DNA from: Vibrio amylolyticus
GTDB taxonomy: Bacteria; Pseudomonadota; Gammaproteobacteria; Enterobacterales; Vibrionaceae
Assembly (NCBI RefSeq): GCF_023145695.1
Contig: NZ_JAJHVV010000018.1
Coordinates: forward strand, 1 to 64,000
DNA: 64,000 nucleotides
Reading direction: 5' to 3'
Each line of letters starts with the position of its first letter. Within the stretch, counting starts at the first letter, position 1. The notes under the pieces are model-generated. The model was not told where the DNA came from and did no database searches. It saw only the letters and a list, made by a program, of their open reading frames with translations. Both the position numbers and the translations under genes were made by a program. Shown piece by piece: positions 34,004-42,977 of the stretch.

Positions 34004-35299
34004 TTATTGGTAAAGTGGGTAGCGAGAACACAATGTTTTCACTTGCTTACGAACACGCTGTTCTACTTCTGGATTACCTTCAGGGCTTTCTACAAGACCA
34101 TCTAGTACATCACCAATCCACTCACCAATGAGCTTAAATTCTTCACTGCCAAAACCACGACTGGTTCCAGCTGGCGTACCCAAACGGATACCCGATGTAA
34201 TCATAGGTTTTTCTGTATCAAATGGAATGCCATTTTTGTTACATGTGATCCCTGCACGTTCTAATGCTTCTTCGGCCTTGTTGCCTTTGAGTCCTTTTGG
34301 ACGTAAATCAACCAGCATTAAGTGTGTATCGGTGCCACCAGTGACGATGTCACAGCCACGTGCTTGTAAGACTTCAGCGAGCACTTTGGCGTTATTGATG
34401 ACTGAATCAATGTAAGTAGAGAACTCTGGCCCCAGTGCTTCACCGAATGCGACCGCTTTTGCAGCGATAACGTGCATTAAAGGGCCACCTTGAAGACCAG
34501 GGAATACTGCAGAGTTAATCTTTTTGTTGATGGCTTCGTCGTTGGTGAGGATCATACCGCCGCGAGGGCCACGCAATGTTTTATGCGTTGTTGTTGTTAC
34601 TACATGCGCGTGAGGCAATGGGCTAGGGTGTGCACCTGTTGCGATAAGACCAGCGATGTGCGCCATATCGACCATTAGGATCGCGTCTACTTCATCGGCA
34701 ATTTCGCGGAATTTAGCAAAATCGATAGTGCGAGGAATAGCAGAACCGCCAGCGATGATCATTTTAGGCTTATGTTCTTTTGCGAGCTCTAGCACGGCAT
34801 CGTAATCAATTTCTAATGTTTCACGGTCAACGCCATATTGTACCGCATTGAACCACTTACCAGACATGGCTGGGCGAGCACCGTGAGTCAGGTGACCACC
34901 GGCGTCTAACGACATACCAAGGATTGTGTCGCCCGGTTGAAGAAGAGCCAGTTTAACCGCGCCATTCGCTTGCGCACCAGAGTGAGGCTGAACGTTCACG
35001 TAACCACAGTCAAAGAGTTTTTTTGCTCTTTCAATAGCAATCGCTTCTACAGTATCAACGTGTTCACAACCACCGTAGTAGCGACGGCCAGGGTAACCTT
35101 CAGCGTATTTGTTTGTTAGGCAGGTACCTTGCGCTTGCATAACCGCTTTAGAAACAATGTTCTCAGAAGCGATTAATTCGATTTGTTCGTTTTGACGTGT
35201 GTTTTCAGCTTGAATACCCGCAAATACGGCATCGTCTGTTGCACCAAGGTTTGTAGTGAAAAAACTGTCTAGGCTGTGGTTCGAATAAGCTTTGTTCAT
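34004..35299 (-). CDS. glyA: Serine hydroxymethyltransferase
   Basis: The enzyme has 431 residues and is PLP-dependent, interconverting serine and glycine with tetrahydrofolate. Motifs include the N-terminal ELIASENIVS, the substrate region KYAEGYPGRRYYGGCEHVD and the PLP lysine in VTTTTHKTLRGPRGG at about 239. It is likely a second copy dedicated to glycine catabolism, because it sits with gcvH/gcvP instead of with a folate or nrdR locus; no other copy is in the window. GGAAG precedes the ATG. It is divergent from the XRE-cupin regulator gene. Confidence 0.96.
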   Translation of the reverse strand: MNKAYSNHSLDSFFTTNLGATDDAVFAGIQAENTRQNEQIELIASENIVSKAVMQAQGTCLTNKYAEGYPGRRYYGGCEHVDTVEAIAIERAKKLFDCGYVNVQPHSGAQANGAVKLALLQPGDTILGMSLDAGGHLTHGARPAMSGKWFNAVQYGVDRETLEIDYDAVLELAKEHKPKMIIAGGSAIPRTIDFAKFREIADEVDAILMVDMAHIAGLIATGAHPSPLPHAHVVTTTTHKTLRGPRGGMILTNDEAINKKINSAVFPGLQGGPLMHVIAAKAVAFGEALGPEFSTYIDSVINNAKVLAEVLQARGCDIVTGGTDTHLMLVDLRPKGLKGNKAEEALERAGITCNKNGIPFDTEKPMITSGIRLGTPAGTSRGFGSEEFKLIGEWIGDVLDGLVESPEGNPEVEQRVRKQVKTLCSRYPLYQ

Positions 35300-35689
35300 G
35301 GCAGAGGTCTTCCAATTTTATAGTAAGCTTGCATTATTGTTGTTGCTTACTAAGTCTTTCGTTTATAACCGTAATACTATTGATTGTTGCATAGCACCCA
35401 AGTTGTATTACAGCGCGAATATGTCCCTAAAATGGGTAAAATTGATCTAACCAAATGTTCGTTAACATGAACCTAGGTCAAACCAGAAACTGCATCTCTT
35501 CATCTAACAAGTCGATAACATACCTTTGGCTAGAAAAACAATCAACCAAAAATTTCCTATAGGAAACCTAGTTTCCATTTCTGTTACCGAGAGCACGCTT
35601 TATTTCTTACTGTAGTCTTTAATCAATGAGTCGCTTCATGCAACAATGTTTATTCACAGACAGGAAGTAAAAATAGTAGAGGGACAAGC
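35300..35689. other. Divergent control region between glyA and the XRE-cupin gene
   Basis: This 390-bp region has no gene. It is AT-rich and holds the TTTCCTATAGGAAA palindrome and linked repeats at 35553-35576. I looked for a glycine riboswitch and did not see the conserved aptamer blocks. Confidence 0.7.
35553..35576. promoter_or_regulatory. Operator-like inverted repeats (TTTCC/GGAAA array)
   Basis: The perfect palindrome TTTCCTATAGGAAA (35553-35566) runs directly into a further TTTCC (35572-35576), giving alternating TTTCC and GGAAA half-sites. The TATAGGAAAC-n5-TTTCC part recurs before gcvT (36536-36554), and the TTTCCTATAG part recurs after the regulator gene (36352). It is probably the binding site of the adjacent XRE-cupin protein. 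Confidence 0.72.
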
Positions 35690-36313
35690 ATGTCTGAAGA
35701 CATCTATGACGAGTACCCATCTTTAACGTTGGCCAAAGAATCAGCGGATCAAAATATAGAGCCATTAAAGCTTGGTGAGCGAATTAAAGACATTCGTGCC
35801 AAGTTAGGTATCACCTTAGAAGAGGCGAGTCAAAGAACGGGCTTGGCTCGTTCTACATTGAGTAAAATAGAGAACGAACAGATCTCCCCGACCTTCCAAG
35901 CGATGCAGAAATTGGCGCTTGGATTACAGATTAATATGCCTCAACTCTTTGAGCCACCTAGGAAAAAGGTTGCAACGGGGCGTCGGGATATCTCTAGATC
36001 TGGTCAAGGGAAATCACATCCTACGCCCACTTACGAACATGAGTTATTAGCGACACAGTTATCGAATAAAAAAATGATGCCTTTCAAAAGCCGTGTTCAT
36101 GCACGTAATTTTGAAGAGTATGCAGACTGGGTGAGACACGATGGTGAAGAGTTCTTGTTGATCCTTTCTGGTGACGTTTTGTTCTACTCTGAATTTTATG
36201 AGCCAGTGCCGATGAGTGAAGGTGACAGTGTCTATTATGATGCAAATATGGGCCACATGTTGATCTCTACTAGTGAAGAAGATGCTCATATTTTGTGGGT
36301 GACTGCGAAGTAG
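35690..36313 (+). CDS. XRE-cupin transcriptional regulator of the glycine cleavage genes
   Basis: The protein has 207 residues. An N-terminal helix-turn-helix of XRE type (about 27-82, with LGITLEEASQRTGLARSTLSKIENEQISPTF) is followed by a C-terminal cupin_2 domain (about 130-205, with HDGEEFLLILSGDVLFYSE and EGDSVYYDANMGHMLIS). XRE-cupin regulators bind small ligands, often amino acids or amines, in the cupin. It lies between the divergent arms of the glycine cleavage locus, and the shared operator motif makes it the probable local regulator with glycine or a derived metabolite as ligand (inference). Confidence 0.9.
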   Translation: MSEDIYDEYPSLTLAKESADQNIEPLKLGERIKDIRAKLGITLEEASQRTGLARSTLSKIENEQISPTFQAMQKLALGLQINMPQLFEPPRKKVATGRRDISRSGQGKSHPTPTYEHELLATQLSNKKMMPFKSRVHARNFEEYADWVRHDGEEFLLILSGDVLFYSEFYEPVPMSEGDSVYYDANMGHMLISTSEEDAHILWVTAK

Positions 36314-36351
36314 TAAGGACAATTTAACTTATCTAATACAAAATAAGAGAA

Positions 36352-36367
36352 TTTCCTATAGTGAAAG
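36352..36367. promoter_or_regulatory. Third copy of the TTTCCTATAG motif
   Basis: TTTCCTATAGTGAAAG lies 38 bp after the regulator stop and before its terminator. It matches the first ten bases of the palindrome at 35553; its second half is degenerate. It may be an auxiliary site. Confidence 0.5.
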
Positions 36368-36402
36368 CAACCGTTTTCGTTCTTAAGTAAATCGCTAAAA
36401 TT

Positions 36403-36442
36403 ACGCCTATATGATCAGTTGAAAATCATATAGGCGTTTTTT
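36403..36442 (+). terminator. Terminator after the XRE-cupin gene
   Basis: ACGCCTATATGAT (36403-36415) pairs with ATCATATAGGCGT (36425-36437), followed by TTTTTATTT. Confidence 0.92.
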
Positions 36443-36507
36443 ATTTGCTCTGTATGTTGTAATTAGTATGTTAAATGTCACACTTTGAGCTGTATGGAAC
36501 TTGTTAA

Positions 36508-36558
36508 AGGTGGAAAAGTTGCCATGCTTGTTTATTATAGGAAACAAGATTTCCACCT
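36508..36558 (+). promoter_or_regulatory. Nested inverted repeat and operator copy upstream of gcvT
   Basis: The outer arms AGGTGGAAA (36508-36516) and TTTCCACCT (36550-36558) enclose the inner arms CTTGTTT and AAACAAG. The TATAGGAAACAAGATTTCC block (36536-36554) shares the regulator-type motif with the glyA side. It starts about 210 bp before the gcvT start and could act as DNA operator or as leader RNA hairpin. Confidence 0.68.
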
Positions 36559-36714
36559 AACAAATATGGTAAGTGGAAAGCATACTAAGAGTTAGCCGTT
36601 TAATGAGTTGTAACATGAACTTATTAACTGCATCGCTTGTGAATTAAATAGCTTACGAGTGGTATAACTTACCCACCATATAAAGAGACGATGTCTGGCA
36701 TCACGGAGAAGAAA

Positions 36715-37848
36715 ATGACTCAAGAAATACTGAATCAAGAACTGCTTAAGACCCCATTGCATGCGTTGCATGTTGAAGTAGGCGCGAAGATGGTCCCGTT
36801 TGCTGGATACGACATGCCAGTTCAGTACCCACTTGGTGTTAAAAAAGAGCACCTTCACACTCGTGAGGCTGTGGGTCTTTTCGATGTGTCTCATATGGGG
36901 CAGCTACGTTTGCATGGTGAAGGCGCAGCGGCATTCTTAGAGTCATTGGTTCCAGTCGACATTATTGATCTTCCAAAAGGCAACCAACGTTACGCGTTTT
37001 TTACGAACGAGCAAGGCGGCATTATGGATGACCTTATGGTGGCAAACCTGGGTGATCATCTATTTGTTGTAGTTAACGCAGCATGTAAAGAGCAAGACAT
37101 TACGCACCTTCAAGCGCATTTGCCTGCAGGTGTGGAGCTTGAAATCATTGAAGACCGCGCTCTGCTTGCATTGCAAGGACCAAAAGCAGTTACTGTCCTG
37201 TCTCAAATTCAGCCTACGGTTGCTGATATGGTCTTTATGGATGTAAGAACGTTAGAACTTGATGGTGTCGAGTGTATTGTTAGCCGAAGTGGTTATACAG
37301 GTGAAGATGGCTATGAGATCTCAGTTCCTGCGGATAAAGCCGATGCACTGGCTCGTAAACTGACGTCTTTCGAAGAAGTAGAGTGGATCGGTCTTGGTGC
37401 TCGTGATTCACTTCGCCTAGAGTGTGGGCTGTGTTTGTACGGACACGATCTTGATACAACAACAACACCTGTTGAAGCGAGCCTACTTTGGGGTATTCAA
37501 AAAGTACGTCGCACAGATGGTGCACGTGCAGGCGGTTTCCCTGGCGCAGATATTATTCTAAACCAAATTCTGACCAAAGATGTGACTCGCAAGCGTGTTG
37601 GTCTCGTCGGTCAAACCAAGGCACCAGTACGTGAAGGTACAGAACTATTTGACGCCGATGATAACAAAGTTGGTATCGTAACGAGTGGCACGGCAGGCCC
37701 TAATGCAGGCAAGCCAGTCTCTATGGCGTATGTTAGAGCTGACCTAATAGCGGTAGGTACTCAACTGTTTGCTGAAGTTCGCGGTAAAAAACTGCCAATG
37801 ACGGTTGAAAAAATGCCGTTTGTTCCACAGCGTTATTTCCGTGGTTAG
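36715..37848 (+). CDS. gcvT: Aminomethyltransferase (glycine cleavage T protein)
   Basis: The enzyme has about 377 residues. It moves the methylene group from aminomethyl-GcvH to tetrahydrofolate and releases ammonia. The tetrahydrofolate-binding GCV_T domain has PFAGYDMPVQYP, FDVSHMGQ and SRSGYTGEDGYEI; the C-terminal barrel has GLVG and VTSGTAGPNAGKPV. The start at 36715 is fixed by CGGAG seven bases upstream. It is transcribed opposite to glyA-gcvH-gcvP with the XRE-cupin gene between, and it ends in a terminator. Split placement of the T protein is usual in Vibrio. Confidence 0.96.
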   Translation: MTQEILNQELLKTPLHALHVEVGAKMVPFAGYDMPVQYPLGVKKEHLHTREAVGLFDVSHMGQLRLHGEGAAAFLESLVPVDIIDLPKGNQRYAFFTNEQGGIMDDLMVANLGDHLFVVVNAACKEQDITHLQAHLPAGVELEIIEDRALLALQGPKAVTVLSQIQPTVADMVFMDVRTLELDGVECIVSRSGYTGEDGYEISVPADKADALARKLTSFEEVEWIGLGARDSLRLECGLCLYGHDLDTTTTPVEASLLWGIQKVRRTDGARAGGFPGADIILNQILTKDVTRKRVGLVGQTKAPVREGTELFDADDNKVGIVTSGTAGPNAGKPVSMAYVRADLIAVGTQLFAEVRGKKLPMTVEKMPFVPQRYFRG

Positions 37849-37876
37849 CTATACTTAGTACTAAAGATTGAAGTTT

Positions 37877-37905
37877 AAAAGCCCTCAGTCTGAGGGCTTT
37901 TTTAT
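37877..37905 (+). terminator. Terminator after gcvT
   Basis: AAAAGCCCTCA and TGAGGGCTTTT form a perfect stem with a GTC loop, followed by TTTATT. Confidence 0.93.
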
Positions 37906-37990
37906 TGTGGGTACTTTTAATTATTGATGGTACTTAGGTATTATATGGATATATTTACCTAGTCTATGTTCTATTGGGAAGGATTGCTTG

Positions 37991-39034
37991 ATGAACAAAA
38001 GTTATTTACGTTTCAGTGGCCTATTATTGGCCTGTGCTTCGCTGAGTTATAACACATTCGCATCTGATGTGAGTGCGTACATTGTTAATGGTACTGATGT
38101 GTCAGCATCAAAGTTAGATTCGAATTACCCAAACTTTGCGAGTCTATTTTTTGACGATGGCTCATTTTACGGTAACACCTGTGGTGCAACCGTTATTAAC
38201 TCTCAATATGTACTGACCGCTGCTCACTGCCTGTACGGTGACTATGACATCATGCTTCACGGGTGGATTGCGCCTAAGCTCAGTGACCAATCAGACTATT
38301 TTGATTCAGGTGTAGAGAAAGCGAGAATAGAAGAGATTTATTACCCTGATGATTATTCAGACTCTAGCAGCGATTTGTGGGCCAATGATATTGCGGTTTT
38401 AAAACTCGAAACGGCGTTGAATGTTTCGGATTATAGTTATCTCGTCAACACAAGTCAGAATGACAGTTACCCTGATAACAACGGCTCCACGAGTTTTATG
38501 ACTATCGGGCATGGTCTGATTGAAGGTAATGTGGATGGCGGTGATATTCTTCAAGAAACGAATCTACTTTTCCTCTCTGATAACTCTATTTGTGGTAGTG
38601 CGATGACGGATAAGCAGTTATGTTTTAATGGAGATACGGAAGGCGCCTATAAAGACTCGACGTGCAGTGGTGACTCCGGTGGCCCTGTCTATTGGTATGA
38701 CGGCAGTAAGTATGTACAGATCGGGATTACCAGTTTCGGCCCGACAGACTGTGGGACCACTTCAGCAAGTTACACGTCTGCATTTACCGAAGTGTACGAT
38801 TATCAGTCGTGGATTAGCTCAGTAACCAGCGGTTCTGAAACACCCAAGTATCACGTCGTTACGACGAATGGCGTTCGAAGCCTAATTCGTAACAGCGACT
38901 CAAATGTTGTGGATTCAGAAACAACAGAAACAGAATCATCAAACAGTTCAAACTCTAGTGGTGGTGTGTTTGGGATCTTTGCTTTGTTAGCTATGCCGTT
39001 AATTATTGGTTTTAGACGCAGAGTTGCTAGTTAG
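37991..39034 (+). CDS. Secreted trypsin-like serine protease with GlyGly-CTERM tail
   Basis: The protein has about 347 residues. A signal peptide (about 1-25, ending TFAS) is followed by a chymotrypsin-fold domain with activation site IVNG at 31-34 and catalytic triad H79 (TAAHC), D133 (ANDIAVLKL) and S229 (CSGDSGGPV). Six or more cysteines pair as in trypsins. The C-terminus has a serine-rich linker, a GG motif, a hydrophobic helix and a basic end (FRRR), the GlyGly-CTERM signal processed by rhombosortase for surface display after type II secretion. It resembles the VesA/VesB group of Vibrio. AAGGA precedes the ATG; an adjacent TTG is less likely. Confidence 0.92.
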   Translation: MNKSYLRFSGLLLACASLSYNTFASDVSAYIVNGTDVSASKLDSNYPNFASLFFDDGSFYGNTCGATVINSQYVLTAAHCLYGDYDIMLHGWIAPKLSDQSDYFDSGVEKARIEEIYYPDDYSDSSSDLWANDIAVLKLETALNVSDYSYLVNTSQNDSYPDNNGSTSFMTIGHGLIEGNVDGGDILQETNLLFLSDNSICGSAMTDKQLCFNGDTEGAYKDSTCSGDSGGPVYWYDGSKYVQIGITSFGPTDCGTTSASYTSAFTEVYDYQSWISSVTSGSETPKYHVVTTNGVRSLIRNSDSNVVDSETTETESSNSSNSSGGVFGIFALLAMPLIIGFRRRVAS

Positions 39035-39193
39035 AAACGCAATGCTATTACTGGTTAGCTGACCTAATTCCTATTGTAAGTCGTGACATTAAGAATAATT
39101 AATGTTTTATAAATTAAAAACAAACAGTTACCCAGCAATACTACATCAGTCGCTTAAGACAATATAAACTCGCGGTTTACCCCCTAGACCGTT

Positions 39194-39230
39194 ATGGCTC
39201 GCATTAGTCACGCGAGCCATTTTTATTTTA
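39194..39230 (+). terminator. Terminator before the two-component operon
   Basis: ATGGCTCGC (39194-39202) and GCGAGCCAT (39212-39220) form a perfect stem, followed by TTTTATTTTA. It lies 160 bp after the protease stop and insulates the response-regulator gene. Confidence 0.85.
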
Positions 39231-39279
39231 CCCACCAAAATAATACGCTACAGTACTTCGCTTAGTATGAGGAGAACCT

Positions 39280-39954
39280 GTGAAAATACTTATCATCGAA
39301 GATGACTCAACGACAAGAGAGTTCGTTGCTAAGGGGCTACAAGAACACGGATATTCAGTAGACCAAGCTGAAGATGGAAAACAAGGTCTGATGATGGCGC
39401 TAAGCAGTGAGTACCAATTGGTTGTTCTTGACCGAATGCTTCCCTATTTAGATGGAATGAAAGTTTTAGCTGCAATAAAGGCCACTCAAGAAGATTTACC
39501 CGTGTTGATTTTGAGTGCGATGGACAGTGTTGAAGACAGAGTCGTTGGGTTACAGGCTGGCAGTGATGATTATCTGATCAAACCTTTCGCTTTAGCAGAG
39601 CTGATCGCTAGAGTTGATATCATAATTAACCGAACTCAAAGACAGACACCACTGCAAAGTACGCTTAGTTACGATTGCTTAAGTATTGATCTAAAAGCCC
39701 ATAGTGCAACGTGTCATGATCAGCGAATGAGCTTGCAACCCAAAGAGTTTCAGCTTTTACAGTATTTTGTTGAGCATAACGAACAAGTCGTTTCTAGGAT
39801 GCGCCTTTTCGAGAATATTTGGAGTTATCACTTCGACCCTAAAACTAACGTTATTGATGTGCATATTGCCAACCTCAGGCGAAAACTTGAAGAGCTTGGC
39901 TGTGTGGATTTATTGCATACGGTTAGGGGAGCTGGATATGTCCTTCGTCGATGA
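39280..39954 (+). CDS. OmpR/PhoB family response regulator
   Basis: The protein has 224 residues. The receiver domain (1-115) has the acidic pair at D8-D9, phosphoacceptor D51 (VVLDRMLP) and K101 (IKPF). The C-terminal winged helix (about 130-222) has LQPKEFQLLQYFVEH and VIDVHIANLRRKLEE, which bind DNA. It is the first gene of a two-gene operon with a histidine kinase. The signal is unknown. AGGAG lies before the GTG at 39280. Confidence 0.95.
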   Translation: MKILIIEDDSTTREFVAKGLQEHGYSVDQAEDGKQGLMMALSSEYQLVVLDRMLPYLDGMKVLAAIKATQEDLPVLILSAMDSVEDRVVGLQAGSDDYLIKPFALAELIARVDIIINRTQRQTPLQSTLSYDCLSIDLKAHSATCHDQRMSLQPKEFQLLQYFVEHNEQVVSRMRLFENIWSYHFDPKTNVIDVHIANLRRKLEELGCVDLLHTVRGAGYVLRR

Positions 39955-41230
39955 TTATACATTAACGCGTTCTTCAATTTTTAAAACGCTCATTGGTTTG
40001 TTTGTTTTAGTGACCATGGTGAACGTTGTCGTCATTAGAAAAGTGTACTTAGATTCCGATGCGTTTCATCGGCAACAATTGGCTAAACAGCTAAATGATG
40101 AAGTTTTAGAATTCAGTTATTTTGCTAAGAAAGGGAAAGAGGAGCTGGAAAGCTTCCTTAAAACAAAGCAAATAACGGATAGCCCGTTCTTTTACACGCT
40201 TTCAGAGTATTCAGACGTTAATTATACCGCTCCTTACTATCCGATCAGTGCTTTACCGAAAGCAGACAAAACGATCATTCCCGTTGGTAAGAATCATCAA
40301 TTGGAAATTGGTATTGATTCTAGAACGGTAGAAGCCTTTCGTCAGTCCTTAATTCCCATTGTGTTGTCCGGCATTGTTTTTCCAATTGCCGTGATGCTCA
40401 TTGTCGCACTCTTTTTCACCGTGGTAACGTTGAAGAAAATTGAGTTGATTAACAAAACGATGAATCGTGTGTTATGTGGAGAGAGAGATGTCAAGCTTCC
40501 CGTCTCAAAGCAAGATGATGAATTTGATGTCATCGCTATTCATCTTAATTATATGATTGAACAGATGGCCCAAAATGAGTCATCACTCAAGTCTTTAACC
40601 GTCGGAATGGCACACGACATGCGCACACCGATGGCACGGCTAAAGTTGCGTTTGGAAGATATGCTGTCAAAAGAGGGGATGACAGATGCACAGCAACAGC
40701 AACTTTCAATTTGTCATGATGAGTTAGAGTTAATATTGTCACTGTTTAACAGTATGTTAGAAATAGCAAAGCTAAATAGTGGTCAATTAAACATTCAAAC
40801 CGATAGGGTGGATCTTGGACAAATTGCTCGGGATGCTTTGGAATTTATTTCACCCGTTGCAGAGCAAAAGCAGCAAACGCTTGTAATACGAGAGGATCAA
40901 GCTTGTACTGTCGTTGGAGACCGTTCACTTCTTTTTCGTGCAATATTTAATTTAGTAGAGAACGCTGTGAAATATACTCCGGATAATGGCAGGGTAGAGA
41001 TTATTGTTGATCACTTTGGTGTTGTCGTTGCGGACTCCGGAATAGGTATCTCTGATGAAGACAAGCCACAAGTATGTCGTCCTATGTATCGCGCGGATAA
41101 AAGTCGAAGTGAATATGGAAATGGGCTAGGACTCTCATTAGTTGACGCAGTAGTCCATCGACATAATGCTCGTTTGGTACTGAGAGATAACTCTCCAGGT
41201 TTGAGAGCGAGAATCTATTTTGAACGCTAG
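39938..41230 (+). CDS. Sensor histidine kinase, partner of the response regulator
   Basis: The protein has 431 residues. Two membrane segments (about 17-33 and 130-155) flank a small periplasmic sensor. A HAMP-like linker, the H-box (GMAHDMRTPMARLKLR, about 222-238) and an ATPase with N-box (FNLVENAVKYTP), G1 (VVADSGIGIS) and G2 (NGLGLSLVDAVV) follow. The start at 39938 overlaps the regulator gene by 17 bp, indicating translational coupling; a longer frame from 39767 lies inside the regulator and is not used. The stimulus is unknown. Confidence 0.94.
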   Translation: MSFVDDYTLTRSSIFKTLIGLFVLVTMVNVVVIRKVYLDSDAFHRQQLAKQLNDEVLEFSYFAKKGKEELESFLKTKQITDSPFFYTLSEYSDVNYTAPYYPISALPKADKTIIPVGKNHQLEIGIDSRTVEAFRQSLIPIVLSGIVFPIAVMLIVALFFTVVTLKKIELINKTMNRVLCGERDVKLPVSKQDDEFDVIAIHLNYMIEQMAQNESSLKSLTVGMAHDMRTPMARLKLRLEDMLSKEGMTDAQQQQLSICHDELELILSLFNSMLEIAKLNSGQLNIQTDRVDLGQIARDALEFISPVAEQKQQTLVIREDQACTVVGDRSLLFRAIFNLVENAVKYTPDNGRVEIIVDHFGVVVADSGIGISDEDKPQVCRPMYRADKSRSEYGNGLGLSLVDAVVHRHNARLVLRDNSPGLRARIYFER

Positions 41231-41282
41231 CGTCTGTTTTGAATGCCAGCATATTTTGAAGTGTTCAAATCTGTAAGAGGTA

Positions 41283-41310
41283 AAAAGCCAAAGTATTAAC
41301 TTTGGCTTTT
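41283..41310. terminator. Bidirectional terminator between kinase and PTS genes
   Basis: AAAAGCCAAAGT and ACTTTGGCTTTT form a perfect 12-bp stem with an ATTA loop between two convergent genes. Confidence 0.92.
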
Positions 41311-41330
41311 ATTTATCTTTTTGTACTTGT

Positions 41331-42812
41331 CTATTGGGCTGGGATAGTCACCTTAGGCTCATCAGCATTGGCGGGAAACTGTTTCATTGCATGAGCAATC
41401 TCCTCCGCTTCTGTTCCCACGATAACTTGTAGGTTATTTCCGCCAATTTTGACGACCCCCATCGCTCCGATGGCTTTAAGCGCTTTCTCATCGGCTAACG
41501 AGATATCGTGTAATGACAGTCGTAAACGGGTAATACACGAATCAATGCTGTCTAAATTACGCTGCCCACCAAGAGCTTTTATGTATAAAGCCGCCTTGTC
41601 ATGAGTACCAACTGCGACACTTTCTACCGCTTCTTCATCTTCACGACCTGGTGTTTTTAGGTCGAACTTCATAATGGCGAAACGGAACACGCAGTAGTAA
41701 ACCACAGCAAAACACAGACCTTGCAAAATGAGCATGTAAGGCTTGATAGCAAGGGGAAGGTTGTAAGACAGCACGAAGTCAATGAGACCGCCACTGAATG
41801 TGAATCCCGCTATCCACTGCATGCTTGCTGCAATATAAAGAGAGAAAGCGGTTAGAAGTGCATGAATGACATACAACGCAGGAGCAACAAACATAAACGC
41901 AAACTCAATAGGCTCTGTAACCCCTGTTAAGATGGCCGTAAATGCAGATGCACCAAGAATGCCCGCGACTTTCTTTTTATTCTCTGATTTCGCACAGTGA
42001 TACATTGCTAGACATGCAGCAGGTAAGCCGTAACCCATAACAGGAAAGAATCCACCTTGGTAAATACCAGTAACACCTAACTCGCCAGTGCCAGACCAGA
42101 ACTGAGAGATATCGTTTATACCCACAAGATCAAAGATAAATACTTGGTTTAAGGCATGATGAAGCCCAACAGGAATCAATAGTCGGTTAAAGAATCCGTA
42201 CAGACCCGCTCCGACAGCCCCCATTTCTGAAATGGCGATACCAAAATTAACCAAAGAGCCGTAGACCAATGGCCAAACGTAAACCATGATCAAACTGATT
42301 GTGATTGCGGCGATAGATGTGATGATGGGGACAAATCGACGACCACCAAAAAAGCCTAGAACAGCGGGAAGCTTTATTGTATGAAAGCGATTATAGAGTG
42401 TTGCGGCGACGAGACCCATCATAATACCAGTAAACGCACTGACCGACGCCCCCGACGCGATAAGCTCTGAGCTTGTCATTTGGTCAACAGGAACACCTGT
42501 AATTTGAGAGATTACCGCGACGTTACCAACGATCATCTCGACAATGAGTAAACCGAGCAATCCAGATAACGCAGCGGCACCATTGTTATCTTTGGCTAGT
42601 CCGTAAGCGACGCCTACCGCGAACAACCACGCTTGGTTATCCATGATACCTTTACCGCCGTAGACGAGTATGGTGGCAAGGGCACTATTGGCTCCCCAAC
42701 CGCTTGGGTCGAGAGCGTAGCCTAAACCGAGCATTAAACCACCCGCAGGTAGTACGGCAATCGGCACCATGAGCGCCTTACCGATTTTTTGCAAATATCC
42801 GAGTATGTTCAC
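41331..42812 (-). CDS. PTS glucose/N-acetylglucosamine-type EIICB permease
   Basis: The protein has 493 residues. An EIIC membrane domain (about 1-385, with MVPIAVLPAGGLMLGLG, GVTEPIEFAFMFVAP and GLHHALNQ) is joined to an EIIB domain (about 400-485) carrying the phosphocysteine in DSIDSCITRLRLSL. There is no EIIA domain, so EIIA must come from elsewhere. The EIIC signatures put it in the glucose/GlcNAc (NagE/PtsG) group, with GlcNAc more likely in Vibrio; I cannot decide between them. It is a single gene preceded by a tandem 10-bp repeat. Confidence 0.92.
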   Translation of the reverse strand: MNILGYLQKIGKALMVPIAVLPAGGLMLGLGYALDPSGWGANSALATILVYGGKGIMDNQAWLFAVGVAYGLAKDNNGAAALSGLLGLLIVEMIVGNVAVISQITGVPVDQMTSSELIASGASVSAFTGIMMGLVAATLYNRFHTIKLPAVLGFFGGRRFVPIITSIAAITISLIMVYVWPLVYGSLVNFGIAISEMGAVGAGLYGFFNRLLIPVGLHHALNQVFIFDLVGINDISQFWSGTGELGVTGIYQGGFFPVMGYGLPAACLAMYHCAKSENKKKVAGILGASAFTAILTGVTEPIEFAFMFVAPALYVIHALLTAFSLYIAASMQWIAGFTFSGGLIDFVLSYNLPLAIKPYMLILQGLCFAVVYYCVFRFAIMKFDLKTPGREDEEAVESVAVGTHDKAALYIKALGGQRNLDSIDSCITRLRLSLHDISLADEKALKAIGAMGVVKIGGNNLQVIVGTEAEEIAHAMKQFPANADEPKVTIPAQ

Positions 42813-42880
42813 CTTATGTCCTCTTTGATTATGATTATGAACATAGGATAAATAGAGTAGGGTTAAGGGAGCCTTGTGCT

Positions 42881-42900
42881 TTTATTAACGTTTATTAATG
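42881..42900. repeat. Tandem 10-bp direct repeat upstream of the PTS gene
   Basis: TTTATTAACG is followed directly by TTTATTAATG, 69-88 bp before the PTS start. Helical phasing of 10 bp could fit cooperative repressor binding. It is not an obvious match to a known NagC or Mlc site. Confidence 0.5.
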
Positions 42901-42977
42901 TAAGGAAAAGTGAGTAGAAGTTTTGGAAGGGGAATAATGAATATTTGAATTATTAAATCATGTCTCCAACAAGACAT

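Noticed and set aside
36314..36714. Glycine riboswitch before gcvT
   Set aside because: The conserved aptamer blocks of the glycine riboswitch are not visible here or before glyA and gcvP; the region shows protein-operator-like repeats instead.
39767..39937. Longer histidine kinase starting at 39767
   Set aside because: The extension lies in another frame of the response-regulator gene and is a coding shadow; the ATG at 39938 gives a normal kinase N-terminus.
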